Shown piece after piece: positions 8,378 through 15,798 of a stretch of 34,273 bases of DNA. The stretch covers positions 1-34,273 of the forward strand of contig CAYQJD010000007.1 in NCBI GenBank assembly GCA_964417835.1. The letters run 5' to 3'. Numbering within the stretch: the first letter of the stretch is position 1; each line of letters begins with the position of its first letter. The notes beneath the pieces are model-generated. The model was not told the DNA's origin, did not search any database, and saw only the letters and a program-made list of their open reading frames with translations. Source of the stretch: UMGS1124 sp964417835 (GTDB lineage: Bacteria; Bacillota_I; Bacilli_A; RF39; UBA660). A program made the position numbers and the translations under genes.

Positions 8378-8408
8378 TAAAAAAGAGCATACTTTTTATT
8401 TATACTCT
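8378..8408 (-). terminator. Terminator of the GH25 gene
   Basis: On the minus strand the arms 8408-8401 and 8391-8384 form a stem with one mismatch and one wobble, followed by six T (8383-8378). The stop codon of the GH25 gene (8400-8402) lies in the hairpin. Confidence 0.55.
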
Positions 8409-9032
8409 CTCATTGCAGAAACATTCATCACGATCAAGATGATTTAATCCTGCATCTCTAATAATTTTAGGATAATCAATTAATGCAACATCTCCATCTA
8501 CTCTTGAATCAATACCTGGTAAATCTTCATGTGAAGTATTTTGCCACATTCCAACATCATTTCTAATTTCAAGCCTTGGAGACCATTCTGCAACCCATCT
8601 ATCATACTTATCTAAACGTATTGAGTTTAAAAGATTTCTAAATCTATACGCACTAGCATAGATACCTACATAATATCTATCATTTTCAATTCTTTCACAA
8701 TAAGCATTTACTATATTTGTTATTTCGTTTTTACTTAAGTCAGTTCTCCCTTCATAAACATCATAAAATATTGGATATTCTAAATGATAATTTTTTACTA
8801 ATTCTAAAGTAAATTCAGCCTCCTTATAGGCCTCTTCAACATTTCTTGCCATACCATATAAATAAACACCTACAGGTATTTTCAAGCGTCTACATTCATT
8901 AATATTCCTATAAAAATATCTATCTATATTTTCTCCATAACCACATCTGATTATAGCAAAATCAATATATTCTTTTACTCTTTCCCAATCAACTTCACCT
9001 TGATATACGGAAACATCAATTCCTTTTTTCAT
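8400..9032 (-). CDS. GH25-family muramidase-like protein (lysozyme)
   Basis: Glycoside hydrolase family 25 proteins cleave the MurNAc-GlcNAc beta-1,4 bond of peptidoglycan. Seen: GIDVS with D6 at the N-terminus, AIIRCGYG, GVYLYG, YPIFYDVYEG, YVGIYASAYR, RWVAEW, MWQNTS and VDGDVALIDYP, in the normal family order over 210 residues. Odd point: the catalytic D-x-E pair of GH25 appears here as D91-V-Y-E94, one residue longer. There is no signal peptide, wall-binding repeat or linker, so export is not by a recognisable Sec route; endolysin-like or lysis-dependent release is possible. A strong AAGGAGGT precedes ATG. It is followed upstream by more than 1 kb without a gene. Fold assignment firm; activity less so. 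Confidence 0.85.
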   Translation of the reverse strand: MKKGIDVSVYQGEVDWERVKEYIDFAIIRCGYGENIDRYFYRNINECRRLKIPVGVYLYGMARNVEEAYKEAEFTLELVKNYHLEYPIFYDVYEGRTDLSKNEITNIVNAYCERIENDRYYVGIYASAYRFRNLLNSIRLDKYDRWVAEWSPRLEIRNDVGMWQNTSHEDLPGIDSRVDGDVALIDYPKIIRDAGLNHLDRDECFCNERV

Positions 9033-9237
9033 AAATACCTCCTTACTATATACTATGAGTAAAATATTTTTACATCTATTTTAATTATCCTAATAGAGAA
9101 GGGAGTATATTTTAAAGAATACAGGATTAAATACAAAGAAAAATTAATTAAATTTTAATTATAACATAATGTTTTAACTAGATCTTATGAATTTTTATAA
9201 TTTTAAAAATAAGTTATACAATTAAAAAATATTAAAG

Positions 9238-9268
9238 CCCCTACTCTAAAAGATATAATAAGTAGGGG
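9238..9268. repeat. Hairpin CCCCTACT / AGTAGGGG
   Basis: A perfect 8-bp inverted repeat (9238-9245 and 9261-9268) with a 15-nt AT loop, conspicuous because it is the only GC-rich element for hundreds of bases. No T-run follows directly on either strand, so it is not a clear terminator. Confidence 0.6.
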
Positions 9269-9984
9269 AGGAATATCTTTTTATAAAGTTATTAGTTTAT
9301 TAAAAATAATAACAAAAGTTTACTAAAAAAGAGTAGGTAAATAAAAAATATAATAAAATTATATTAATTTAAAAAATTATAAATATAATTATACATATAT
9401 TAATTAAAATATCTTTATCTTTTATAAAAAATATAACAAACAAAAGTATATAATATAAAAAATTATTAAATATTAAATGAAAAAAATATTAAATATAAAA
9501 TCATAAAAAAGTTTTTAATAAAATGCAATAATATAATAATATTATTGTAATAGGAGATAGATTAAGATATGATAATAAAAAATAAAATCAATTAACAGAG
9601 AAACTCTTCATCTTTAATTTATCAAAGATAGAAGTTAACATAATATATATTATATGAAGTTAAGAATTATACATAAAAATAAATAATATATAAATTTTCT
9701 CTATAAAAAATACATTCCCAATTTTCTTATAGTATAACAATATTTTGAAAAATTTTTCTATTATTCTTATTATATCATTAAAATTACTTATATAGTCTAA
9801 TAATTCAAGCAAATTTTTTATTTTTTGGTTTATTTTTATTTAATAACCAGATAATTCTAAACGTTTTTTAATATGACATCCCCTGTACATTGTACATCGT
9901 TATTACACTTTCTTTATAATATAGTTTGATTTAATTTCTAATTCATCTCATCTGCTTAAAACATTTTACCATATTTACTACATA

Positions 9985-10004
9985 TATAATTATGCATAAT
10001 TATA
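9985..10004. repeat. 20-bp perfect palindrome
   Basis: TATAATTATGCATAATTATA is self-complementary over its full length. It may be a protein-binding dyad, or chance in AT-rich DNA. Confidence 0.5.
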
Positions 10005-10146
10005 ATCAGAGATTATTTTATTTAAAGCATCACAATTAAGTATTGTTCTCCAGGGTATAAAAGAAGGCAATGATTACGACATTTATAATTTTTCCATTAT
10101 TTCTCCCCTACACTACTGTAAAGTTTATGTCCACTCTAGGAACAAC

Positions 10147-10168
10147 AAAAAAGTGGTTTATACACCAC
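10147..10168 (-). terminator. Terminator of the XRE-family regulator
   Basis: On the minus strand GTGGT (10168-10164), a 6-nt loop carrying the TAA stop, ACCAC (10157-10153) and six T. Compact but classical. Confidence 0.65.
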
Positions 10169-10925
10169 GTGATTGTATTTCAGCAATTTTTTCAAAAACT
10201 TCGGCTGCATTCGAAGCGTTTATCTCATTATATCCAAGTTCTCTTAATGCTTGAATTTTAATAGTATTAAGCTGTTGAGTTCTAGATAATTTTTCTTCAT
10301 TTCTCGCTTCAATTTCGGCAACAAATCTATCTCTAGAAACAATAACTTTATTTTTAGATGCACCACCATTATTATATAAAGTAAATGCAGAATGAATTAT
10401 ACCTTCAAACATAAATTGTTTATCTTCATTAAAAACAAATTCATTTGGCTTAGTAAATCCAGTTGCTTTACTAATATATCCTAATAAGTATTTTAGTTCA
10501 GATATATTATCTACAGATTGTAATAAATGGTAAGTATATTCTATTATATAAAAGTTTTCATTGCCTTTTTCTTCCGCTAACTTTTCTTTTAATAAGAATA
10601 TAAAATCAGATAATAAAGTTTGTTCTTGTTTATTTAAACCTTTAGTATCTATTAAATCATAATTATTTATTTTATTATTAGCAACTAATCTTTCTTCAAC
10701 TGCTTCCAAATATTCTGTATTAATTTTTATATTATTTAAATTTTCTTCAGATCCATCTTCAATATTTAAAAGCTTAAGTAATAAGATTTTTTTCTCTTTA
10801 GGCCACTTATTTAAACTATCAAGTTCAAGATAATTATAAACCATTTGTCTTGAAACACCTAAGTATTTTGCCAACTTAACTTTTGATATTCCTAAATCAT
10901 TTAAAATTTCTTTTAGTTTTTCCAT
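10158..10925 (-). CDS. XRE-family HTH protein with uncharacterised C-terminal domain
   Basis: 255 residues. Residues 3-55 form a Cro/C1-type helix-turn-helix (GISKVKLAKYLGVSRQMVYN). The remainder (about 80-255) is a mostly helical soluble region with no family I recognise, containing a Phe/Tyr-rich centre (ENFYIIEYTYHLL) and a final helix rich in Ala and Glu. A DNA-binding regulator is likely; the second half may sense a ligand or multimerise. The gene stands alone with its own promoter and terminator. A dyad GACA-N6-TGTC covers the -35 box, and outer GTTTAC/GTAAAC copies flank the promoter, which suggests autoregulation. Its neighbours (mnmA, GH25) give no functional clue. Confidence 0.75.
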   Translation of the reverse strand: MEKLKEILNDLGISKVKLAKYLGVSRQMVYNYLELDSLNKWPKEKKILLLKLLNIEDGSEENLNNIKINTEYLEAVEERLVANNKINNYDLIDTKGLNKQEQTLLSDFIFLLKEKLAEEKGNENFYIIEYTYHLLQSVDNISELKYLLGYISKATGFTKPNEFVFNEDKQFMFEGIIHSAFTLYNNGGASKNKVIVSRDRFVAEIEARNEEKLSRTQQLNTIKIQALRELGYNEINASNAAEVFEKIAEIQSRGV

Positions 10926-10961
10926 TTTTTAATCCTACTCTCCTATTTTGTTTACATAAAT

Positions 10962-10991
10962 ATTGTAACTTAGTAGACATATTTTTGTCAA
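10962..10991 (-). promoter_or_regulatory. Sigma-A promoter with overlapping dyad, XRE regulator
   Basis: Minus-strand TTGACA (10991-10986), 18-nt spacer, TACAAT (10967-10962). GACA-N6-TGTC overlaps the -35 box, and GTTTAC and GTAAAC lie outside both boxes, giving a candidate operator for the product itself. Confidence 0.6.
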
Positions 10992-11008
10992 GTAAACTAA
11001 ATAAAGAA

Positions 11009-12115
11009 TTATAAATACCAAAGTTTTTCCCCATTTTTATATATTTCTTTTATAATGCCGCTCCCAAGGCATTCATTTCCCAAATATAAAACACAAGCTT
11101 GACCGGGAGTAACTGCTAATACTTTAGATGGATATTTAACTAATATTTCTTCATTTGGCATATATTCTAATGCTACTTCACAATTTGGGCCTCTATATCT
11201 AAATTTTGCAGAACAAAATGCTGGGTGCTTCGAAGAAATAAAATTAACTTTATCAATTATACATGAATCACTAAATAAATATTCATTATTTTCTCCAAAA
11301 GCTACATATAATATATTTTCTTTCACATTTTTTCCTACCACAAAATGTCTTTGAGTATTACCACTTATCCCAACGTTTTTTCTTTGACCAATAGTATAAT
11401 TCATTAATCCATTATGCACGCCAATAACTTCATTAGTTTCGATATTTATAATTTTCCCTGGATTTGGTTTTAAATAATTTTGAAGAAATTTTTGATAATT
11501 TCTTTCCCCTATGAAACATATACCTGTTGAATCCTTTTTTGTAGCAGTAACAAGATTTAAATTTTTAGCTATCTTTCTTACCTCTTCTTTTTTTAAAGTA
11601 CCTAGAGGAAATAAAACGTTTTTTAGTTGATCTGGTTTTAGTTGCGCTAAAAAATATGTTTGATCTTTATTTAAATCTACAGCTCGACATAGTCTATTTC
11701 CTTCTATCTTTGCATAATGACCAGTAGCAATATAATCTGCACCTAATTTCTTTGCTTCCTTTGTAAATAAATCAAATTTAATATATTTATTACACATTAA
11801 ATCAGGATTAGGAGTTCTTCCTAGTTTTAATTCATCTAAAAAATAAGTAAAAACATTATCCCAATATTCTTTAATAAAATCAACTCTATGTAATTCTATT
11901 TTAAGTTTTTTACAAACCTCTAAAGCATCATTATAATCTTGTTCTTGAGGGCAAATATTTTCTAAAAGATTAGGATTTCCTTCTATATCATTATTTACCA
12001 AGCTATCCCAATTTCTCATAAATAGTCCAATAACTTCATAGCCTTGCTTTTGCAATAAATATGCCGCTACAGAGGAATCTACACCTCCACTCATTCCTAC
12101 GACAACTTTTGTCAT
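11009..12115 (-). CDS. mnmA: tRNA-specific 2-thiouridylase MnmA
   Basis: Installs the 2-thio group on U34 of tRNA-Lys, -Glu and -Gln using ATP and a sulfur relay. 368 residues with the PP-loop S9-G-G-V-D-S-S15, the nucleophilic C108 in NPDLMCNKYIKF and the persulfide cysteine C200 in STGICFIGERNY, followed by the central and C-terminal beta domains (GLMNYTIGQRKNVGI; TPGQACVLYLG). All catalytic residues are present. Binding site GGTGAT seven bases before ATG. No IscS-type cysteine desulfurase is adjacent, so sulfur must come from elsewhere in the genome. Confidence 0.95.
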   Translation of the reverse strand: MTKVVVGMSGGVDSSVAAYLLQKQGYEVIGLFMRNWDSLVNNDIEGNPNLLENICPQEQDYNDALEVCKKLKIELHRVDFIKEYWDNVFTYFLDELKLGRTPNPDLMCNKYIKFDLFTKEAKKLGADYIATGHYAKIEGNRLCRAVDLNKDQTYFLAQLKPDQLKNVLFPLGTLKKEEVRKIAKNLNLVTATKKDSTGICFIGERNYQKFLQNYLKPNPGKIINIETNEVIGVHNGLMNYTIGQRKNVGISGNTQRHFVVGKNVKENILYVAFGENNEYLFSDSCIIDKVNFISSKHPAFCSAKFRYRGPNCEVALEYMPNEEILVKYPSKVLAVTPGQACVLYLGNECLGSGIIKEIYKNGEKLWYL

Positions 12116-12143
12116 TTAAAATCACCATTAAAATTATATCAAT

Positions 12144-12737
12144 TTATATAAGAAAAATAAACATTTTAATGATCTTAGGAGTTATAAAAATATTAATTAA
12201 GTTATATAAAAGAATAATTATAATGGAAAATAAAAATTTTAAAATAATTTTTGAATATAAACTATAAATACTACTATTATTTTTTGTTTTTATAGATATT
12301 GTAATACTTCTTATAAACTTATATATACTAATTATTAAATATATTAAAATGATTATATAAATAAATTTTGTTAATATGAAATAAATGATACCAAATAAAA
12401 ACCCTTTAATAGAAGCCTTTCTTAATAATACTCCTAAAACTAAACCTATACTCATATTTTCTAATAAAAGTATTATAAATGGTAATATCGAGCCTACAAT
12501 AGTTAAAGAGATTAAGAATACAAAAGCATATATAATTATTGGATATAATAATGTACTAATGTTATTTTTACTGAAATTAATTATATACTCTGTAATATAT
12601 TCATAAATATTGCTAATTAAATCTTTATTTAAACAAAATGAAGTTATTAATCCTAATGTTATACTTATTGATATAATAAAAAAAATTATATTGTAAAGCT
12701 TACTATATTTACTATAACTACCCTTAATATATTTCAT
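12144..12737 (-). CDS. SpoIIM-like integral membrane protein
   Basis: 197 residues, very hydrophobic, with about five membrane segments. Segment order, length and the central pattern (a segment, then a short loop with LLENMSIGLVLGVLLRKASIKGFLFGI, then two more segments and a C-terminal one) match SpoIIM, part of the SpoIIDMP peptidoglycan machine that drives engulfment of the forespore. The call rests on topology and the G-rich middle motif, since identity to B. subtilis SpoIIM is low. A sigK-type gene in the same window makes a sporulation role plausible, and spoIIM lies near xerD in other Bacilli. The alternative is a general SpoIIM-superfamily (DUF95) membrane protein. Binding site AGGTGAT before ATG. 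Confidence 0.6.
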   Translation of the reverse strand: MKYIKGSYSKYSKLYNIIFFIISISITLGLITSFCLNKDLISNIYEYITEYIINFSKNNISTLLYPIIIYAFVFLISLTIVGSILPFIILLLENMSIGLVLGVLLRKASIKGFLFGIIYFILTKFIYIIILIYLIISIYKFIRSITISIKTKNNSSIYSLYSKIILKFLFSIIIILLYNLINIFITPKIIKMFIFLI

Positions 12738-12789
12738 GCTATCACCTATTTAATTTTATTAAATACTTTATTTATTATTCGTAATTTAG

Positions 12790-12795
12790 TATAAT
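12790..12795 (+). promoter_or_regulatory. -10 box of the DUF4044-like gene
   Basis: TATAAT lies 20 nt before the ATG at 12816; TTTATT 17 nt upstream is a weak -35. Confidence 0.4.
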
Positions 12796-12815
12796 TATTT
12801 TAACGAGGTGATAAT

Positions 12816-12932
12816 ATGGCTAATAAAAAGAAAAAAAGTAATGTTTCACTTACTTATAAAATTTTAGTCTGGATAATGCTAATTGCTATGGTAGGCAGTA
12901 TGATAGCGGGTTTAATAGTATATTTTATATAA
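12816..12932 (+). CDS. 38-residue membrane peptide (DUF4044-like)
   Basis: Begins MANKKKKSN, a lysine-rich cytoplasmic head, followed by one hydrophobic helix (about residues 13-37: ILVWIMLIAMVGSMIAGLIV) and stops at once. This fits the short DUF4044-type proteins of Firmicutes, which are basic heads on a single helix and have no known function. GAGGTGAT precedes ATG by five bases, and a strong terminator follows nine bases after the stop, so it forms its own transcription unit. Confidence 0.7.
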   Translation: MANKKKKSNVSLTYKILVWIMLIAMVGSMIAGLIVYFI

Positions 12933-12940
12933 AAATTATA

Positions 12941-12966
12941 AAAAAGCGTCAGAGCGCTTTTTATTT
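12941..12966 (+). terminator. Intrinsic terminator
   Basis: AAAAAGCG (12941-12948), a 6-nt loop, CGCTTTTT (12955-12962), then a further T-rich run. Confidence 0.8.
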
Positions 12967-13029
12967 TTTAGATTAAATGTTATCGAACACATACAACGTT
13001 ATTGACCATCTACTAATCATAAATATTTA

Positions 13030-13221
13030 TTAGTTTTTGTTCTTTTTTCTTTTACGTGAATTTTTTATCATTTCTTTTTTTGCTTCACGTTTCTCAACTC
13101 CAGGTTTTTTAAACGCTTTATGCTTTTTTAGTTCAGAAGGGACTCCACTTTTAGCAAATTTAATTTTAAATTTTTTTAAAGCTCCATCTACATCTCCGCC
13201 TTTTACTTCGACTCTAGTCAT
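13030..13221 (-). CDS. rpsU: Small ribosomal subunit protein bS21
   Basis: 63 residues, strongly basic. The N-terminal TRVEVKGGDVDGALKKFKIKF and the Lys/Arg-rich tail are typical of bS21, which sits near the 3' end of 16S rRNA on the 30S platform and helps initiation. A very strong GGGAGGG binding site precedes ATG. It lies 85 bases after gdpD on the same strand. Confidence 0.93.
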   Translation of the reverse strand: MTRVEVKGGDVDGALKKFKIKFAKSGVPSELKKHKAFKKPGVEKREAKKEMIKNSRKRKKNKN

Positions 13222-13306
13222 TAGTTTCCCTCCCTTCCTTTTCTCAATTATTATATCAAGAAAAAGTCATAGGTTCAATAAATTTATTAAAAAAATGACA
13301 AAATTT

Positions 13307-13939
13307 TTATATTATAATCTTTAAATTTGCTATTATATCTTTTTTTTTAACATTAACCTTATTTAATACACCATATATTACAGGTTCGACGTTGTTTTCT
13401 AGTAAATATTTCTTAATATTTTCTGTAAATAAATCTTCTAAAACTAACATAAAATCATAATCTTTAATATCAATATTATAATTAAATACATAGTTTATTA
13501 ACCCCTTTTTATATTTAGTTTTTTTTATTTGATCAATAATTTTTTTATTAAAGCTGGAAATATAGTAAGTATTTGAAGTATTCTTATCTAAAATTGATTC
13601 TATATCTTCTAATTCAACTTTTTCTTTTAGTTCTACAAAAACTATAGTATTACTAATTTTACTTATTACATTTGATAATAAAGGTATTTTTGCTGGCCTT
13701 TTGGAACTTCCAAAATTAAATTTTAATAATTCTTTATATGTATAATTATTTACGCTACCAGTGCCATTACTAGTTTTATTAATCAAATTATTATGTATAA
13801 CTACTAATTTATTATCTTTTGTGACTCGTACATCAAGTTCAATACCATCATATCCATTATTTAAAGCATTTTTAAAAGCTTCTAAAGTATTTTCTTTAAA
13901 AATACTGTTGATTAAACCTCTATGGGCTATTAATTGCAT
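13307..13939 (-). CDS. Glycerophosphodiester phosphodiesterase-like protein
   Basis: Cytosolic-type GDPD, which hydrolyses glycerophosphodiesters to glycerol 3-phosphate and an alcohol. Seen: IAHRG at the start with the first catalytic His, ENTLEAF, the metal site in GIELDVRVTKD, and VVIHN where the family has V-x-H-D; the catalytic His is kept but the following Asp is Asn. PLLSNV and FVELKEK match later strands. At 210 residues it is 30-40 short, and the usual final G-x-x-V-W-T-V-N strand is not recognisable; the end (YGVLNKVNVKKKDI) looks diverged. So a GDPD fold with a reduced C-terminus. A hairpin covers its ribosome binding site. Confidence 0.85.
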   Translation of the reverse strand: MQLIAHRGLINSIFKENTLEAFKNALNNGYDGIELDVRVTKDNKLVVIHNNLINKTSNGTGSVNNYTYKELLKFNFGSSKRPAKIPLLSNVISKISNTIVFVELKEKVELEDIESILDKNTSNTYYISSFNKKIIDQIKKTKYKKGLINYVFNYNIDIKDYDFMLVLEDLFTENIKKYLLENNVEPVIYGVLNKVNVKKKDIIANLKIII

Positions 13940-13973
13940 AAAAAATCACCTAAATAATTATATTCAGGTGATT
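13940..13973 (-). promoter_or_regulatory. Hairpin that is both terminator-like and buries the gdpD ribosome binding site
   Basis: On the minus strand AATCACCT (13973-13966), a 14-nt loop and AGGTGATT (13951-13944) form a perfect 8-bp stem followed by four more T (13943-13940) directly before the gdpD ATG (13939). The right arm AGGTGAT is the gdpD binding site. The element would end most transcripts of the surface-protein gene and hide the start of gdpD in the rest. Confidence 0.65.
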
Positions 13974-13976
13974 AAT

Positions 13977-15353
13977 TTAAAAATCTAAATCTCCTAATTC
14001 TAATTTTTTTGTTTTCATCAAATCATCTAAAGCTTCATCTATGTTCTGTTCTTCTTTTTCAAGATTTATATCTTCAGCGACATTATTTTCAGTATTTATA
14101 TCATTTTTTTCTATTTTATCTTCACTTTTAAAATTGTTGTTATTATTGTTATTGTCTTTATTTTTATCTTTCTTATTTTTTCTTCTTTTGAAAATTATAA
14201 AATATGCTAATATTATTAATCCTAATCCTATAACTGATAAAATAACAATTAACAACACATTATTTTTTTTCTTTTCCACTTTATTCGTTTCAATAATATT
14301 CTCTTCTTCAGTGGCATTTTCAACCATATCCGGTAATTCTTTATTAACTAAAATAGTATATACTTGCTTATTTTTAGAATCACTACTTGTAACTGTAATT
14401 GTTATTGTATTTTCTCCCTCTTTTAAATTATTATTACCCTTTACTACAATATTAGCTTTAGGATCTTCAGCAACTGTAACTATATCTAAAGAATTGTCGG
14501 TAGTTGATATAGTTGCAGTATAATCATTAGTTAAAGAGTCAAAATTAGGACTCAATTTAGCACCAACTATTTCTAAAGTTGAAAGATAAGCAGAAGCACT
14601 TTCTATCTCACCTCTATATATATTTAATGTATATTGTTTGTGGTTATATCCATCTTCGCTTTCAGAGATAATTAATACTCTGTTCGCCCCTACTTGTAAA
14701 GAAATTTTTTTATTGTTTGATACAGTACATTCTCCATTTGGACATATAATAGTTGTTTCACAGTTATTATCACATATAGGAGTGATAGTTATTGAATTAA
14801 TAGTATCTTTAATTCCAGTAATATTATATGTTATATTATCTTTATCAAAATTTTGATCAAAAGTTCCTACAGATATTTTGATATCAGATAAGCTTGGATC
14901 ACTATTTAGAACCCTTTGTTGCGTAGTAGTTGTTGTTTTCCCCGCAGATAAATTTATTCCTTCCTTTTTAACTTCATTACCATTTATAGATATAGTAAGA
15001 GTATCATTAACTACATCTACTTCTGTATTATTCACTAATGTAACAGTAGCTACATCAACAGGAACACCAAGAGCCTCTATTTGTGATACAGGTATAGTAC
15101 ATTCTGTTTCATTACAAGTTCCATTGGTAACATTACTTTTTGAAGTTACAGTAATATTTTCGTTACTATTATTAATAGTAAAATGAATATTATCTACATC
15201 TATATCTGATTCACTTTTTGTATACTTAATAGTATATACAACACTATTATTATTTGGAGTTCCTTGTATTGATATACTTTCTGCATTTATTATAGTAGGA
15301 GAAAATATAACTCCAATAACTACAACTAATATACAATTAAAAATCTTTTTCAA
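13977..15353 (-). CDS. Surface protein: signal peptide, cohesin-like domain, two cadherin-like beta-sandwich domains, C-terminal membrane anchor
   Basis: 458 residues from the TTG at 15353, chosen because AAAGGA precedes it and a signal peptide (MKKIFNC...INA, residues 1-24) begins there; the upstream ATG at 15389 has no binding site. Order: a cohesin-like beta domain (about 26-130), a Thr linker (140-148), two cadherin-like beta-sandwich domains of PF12733 type (about 155-247 and 256-338, each starting L-x-x-L/I and ending YT(L/I)N/V), one membrane helix (366-388), then a basic and Asn-rich stretch and an acidic tail facing the cytoplasm. Three short-spaced Cys pairs in the outer part may form disulfides. 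Probably displayed on the cell surface as a binding or scaffold protein. Its partner may be the small membrane protein encoded just upstream. Function unknown. Confidence 0.75.
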   Translation of the reverse strand: MKKIFNCILVVVIGVIFSPTIINAESISIQGTPNNNSVVYTIKYTKSESDIDVDNIHFTINNSNENITVTSKSNVTNGTCNETECTIPVSQIEALGVPVDVATVTLVNNTEVDVVNDTLTISINGNEVKKEGINLSAGKTTTTTQQRVLNSDPSLSDIKISVGTFDQNFDKDNITYNITGIKDTINSITITPICDNNCETTIICPNGECTVSNNKKISLQVGANRVLIISESEDGYNHKQYTLNIYRGEIESASAYLSTLEIVGAKLSPNFDSLTNDYTATISTTDNSLDIVTVAEDPKANIVVKGNNNLKEGENTITITVTSSDSKNKQVYTILVNKELPDMVENATEEENIIETNKVEKKKNNVLLIVILSVIGLGLIILAYFIIFKRRKNKKDKNKDNNNNNNNFKSEDKIEKNDINTENNVAEDINLEKEEQNIDEALDDLMKTKKLELGDLDF

Positions 15354-15379
15354 ATTAACACATCCTTTATTATATTTTA

Positions 15380-15407
15380 ATTCTAACATAAATATTTATT
15401 TTTTCAA
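15380..15407 (-). promoter_or_regulatory. Putative promoter of the surface-protein gene
   Basis: Minus-strand TTGAAA (15407-15402), 16-nt spacer, TAGAAT (15385-15380), about 27 nt before the TTG start. Confidence 0.5.
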
Positions 15408-15454
15408 TACTATTTTTAAAGGCATTATGTCTATTTAAAATAGATTTATAATTT

Positions 15455-15784
15455 TTAATTTTCTTCTTCAGCTATATTTTGCTCGCAATTTAAATCTAAT
15501 ACACAATTATACATACAACTATATTTATAACTATCTAAACCAATTGAATTAAAAACATACAATATAATACTTGGCAAAAAAAATATTGCTATTCCTAAAA
15601 TGATTCTTCTTATAAAAGTTTTTATTTTTTTAAACATTTTCTCTTTTACTGGTTTAATGACTGCTATAAACAAATCAATAGACCCATAAATCATAATAGT
15701 GAAAGGAATAGCAAACTTAAATATATATAAAAAAATTCCAACTATTTTATATATTCCCATAAAATTATTAGAACAAATATTCAT
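15455..15784 (-). CDS. Small membrane protein, VirB2/TrbC-pilin-like topology
   Basis: 109 residues. A long hydrophobic segment (about 10-38), a basic cytoplasmic-looking loop KPVKEKMFKKIKTFIRR, a second hydrophobic segment (about 60-84), and a polar tail with three Cys (CMYNCVLDLNC) that would face outside. Two helices joined by a basic loop, with a G-rich start to helix 2, resemble VirB2/TrbC pilins and small proteins of unknown role in uncultured Bacilli. No other type IV secretion gene is present here. Binding site AAAGGTGAT before ATG; it follows hemW by 14 bases and precedes the surface-protein gene, which also has external Cys pairs. Real gene; function inferred only from topology. Confidence 0.7.
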   Translation of the reverse strand: MNICSNNFMGIYKIVGIFLYIFKFAIPFTIMIYGSIDLFIAVIKPVKEKMFKKIKTFIRRIILGIAIFFLPSIILYVFNSIGLDSYKYSCMYNCVLDLNCEQNIAEEEN

Positions 15785-15798
15785 TATATCACCTTTAC

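Larger units (their letters stand above)
9033..10146. other. 1.1-kb gene-poor AT-rich region
   Basis: Between the GH25 start and the end of the XRE gene I find no open frame with both a plausible start and binding site; the longest plus-strand frames are under 20 codons. It holds several dyads: CCCCTACT/AGTAGGGG (9238-9268), a bulged stem near 9606-9635, GTACA-T-TGTAC at about 9883-9893, and a 20-bp perfect palindrome at 9985-10004. G/C-containing sequence is confined to these and to 10020-10140. It could be an upstream control region of the GH25 gene, a decayed gene or an RNA-coding stretch; none can be shown from sequence alone. Confidence 0.6.

Noticed and set aside
9040..9055. CATA-N3-TA sequence before the GH25 gene as a sigma-K -10 box
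   Set aside because: A match of this kind is expected by chance here and no -35 AC was found at the right distance.
9545..9590. Possible leader peptide after AGGAGATAG (ATG at about 9570)
   Set aside because: Only eight codons before TAA, spacing from the SD is poor, and no gene follows on that strand.
10070..10261. 63-codon plus-strand frame at the end of the XRE gene
   Set aside because: It overlaps the coding region and terminator of the minus-strand regulator, has no SD, and its product has no family character.
13037..13324. 95-codon plus-strand frame covering rpsU
   Set aside because: It is the mirror of the clearly recognisable bS21 gene, has no SD, and its translation shows no family pattern.
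14041..14523. Long plus-strand open frame opposite the surface-protein gene
   Set aside because: It is antisense to a protein with signal peptide, domains and anchor, has no binding site, and its Phe/Ser/Leu-rich product is typical of a shadow frame in AT-rich DNA. The same holds for the other antisense frames, for example 23523-24320 opposite pdp and 24964-25455 opposite tsf.
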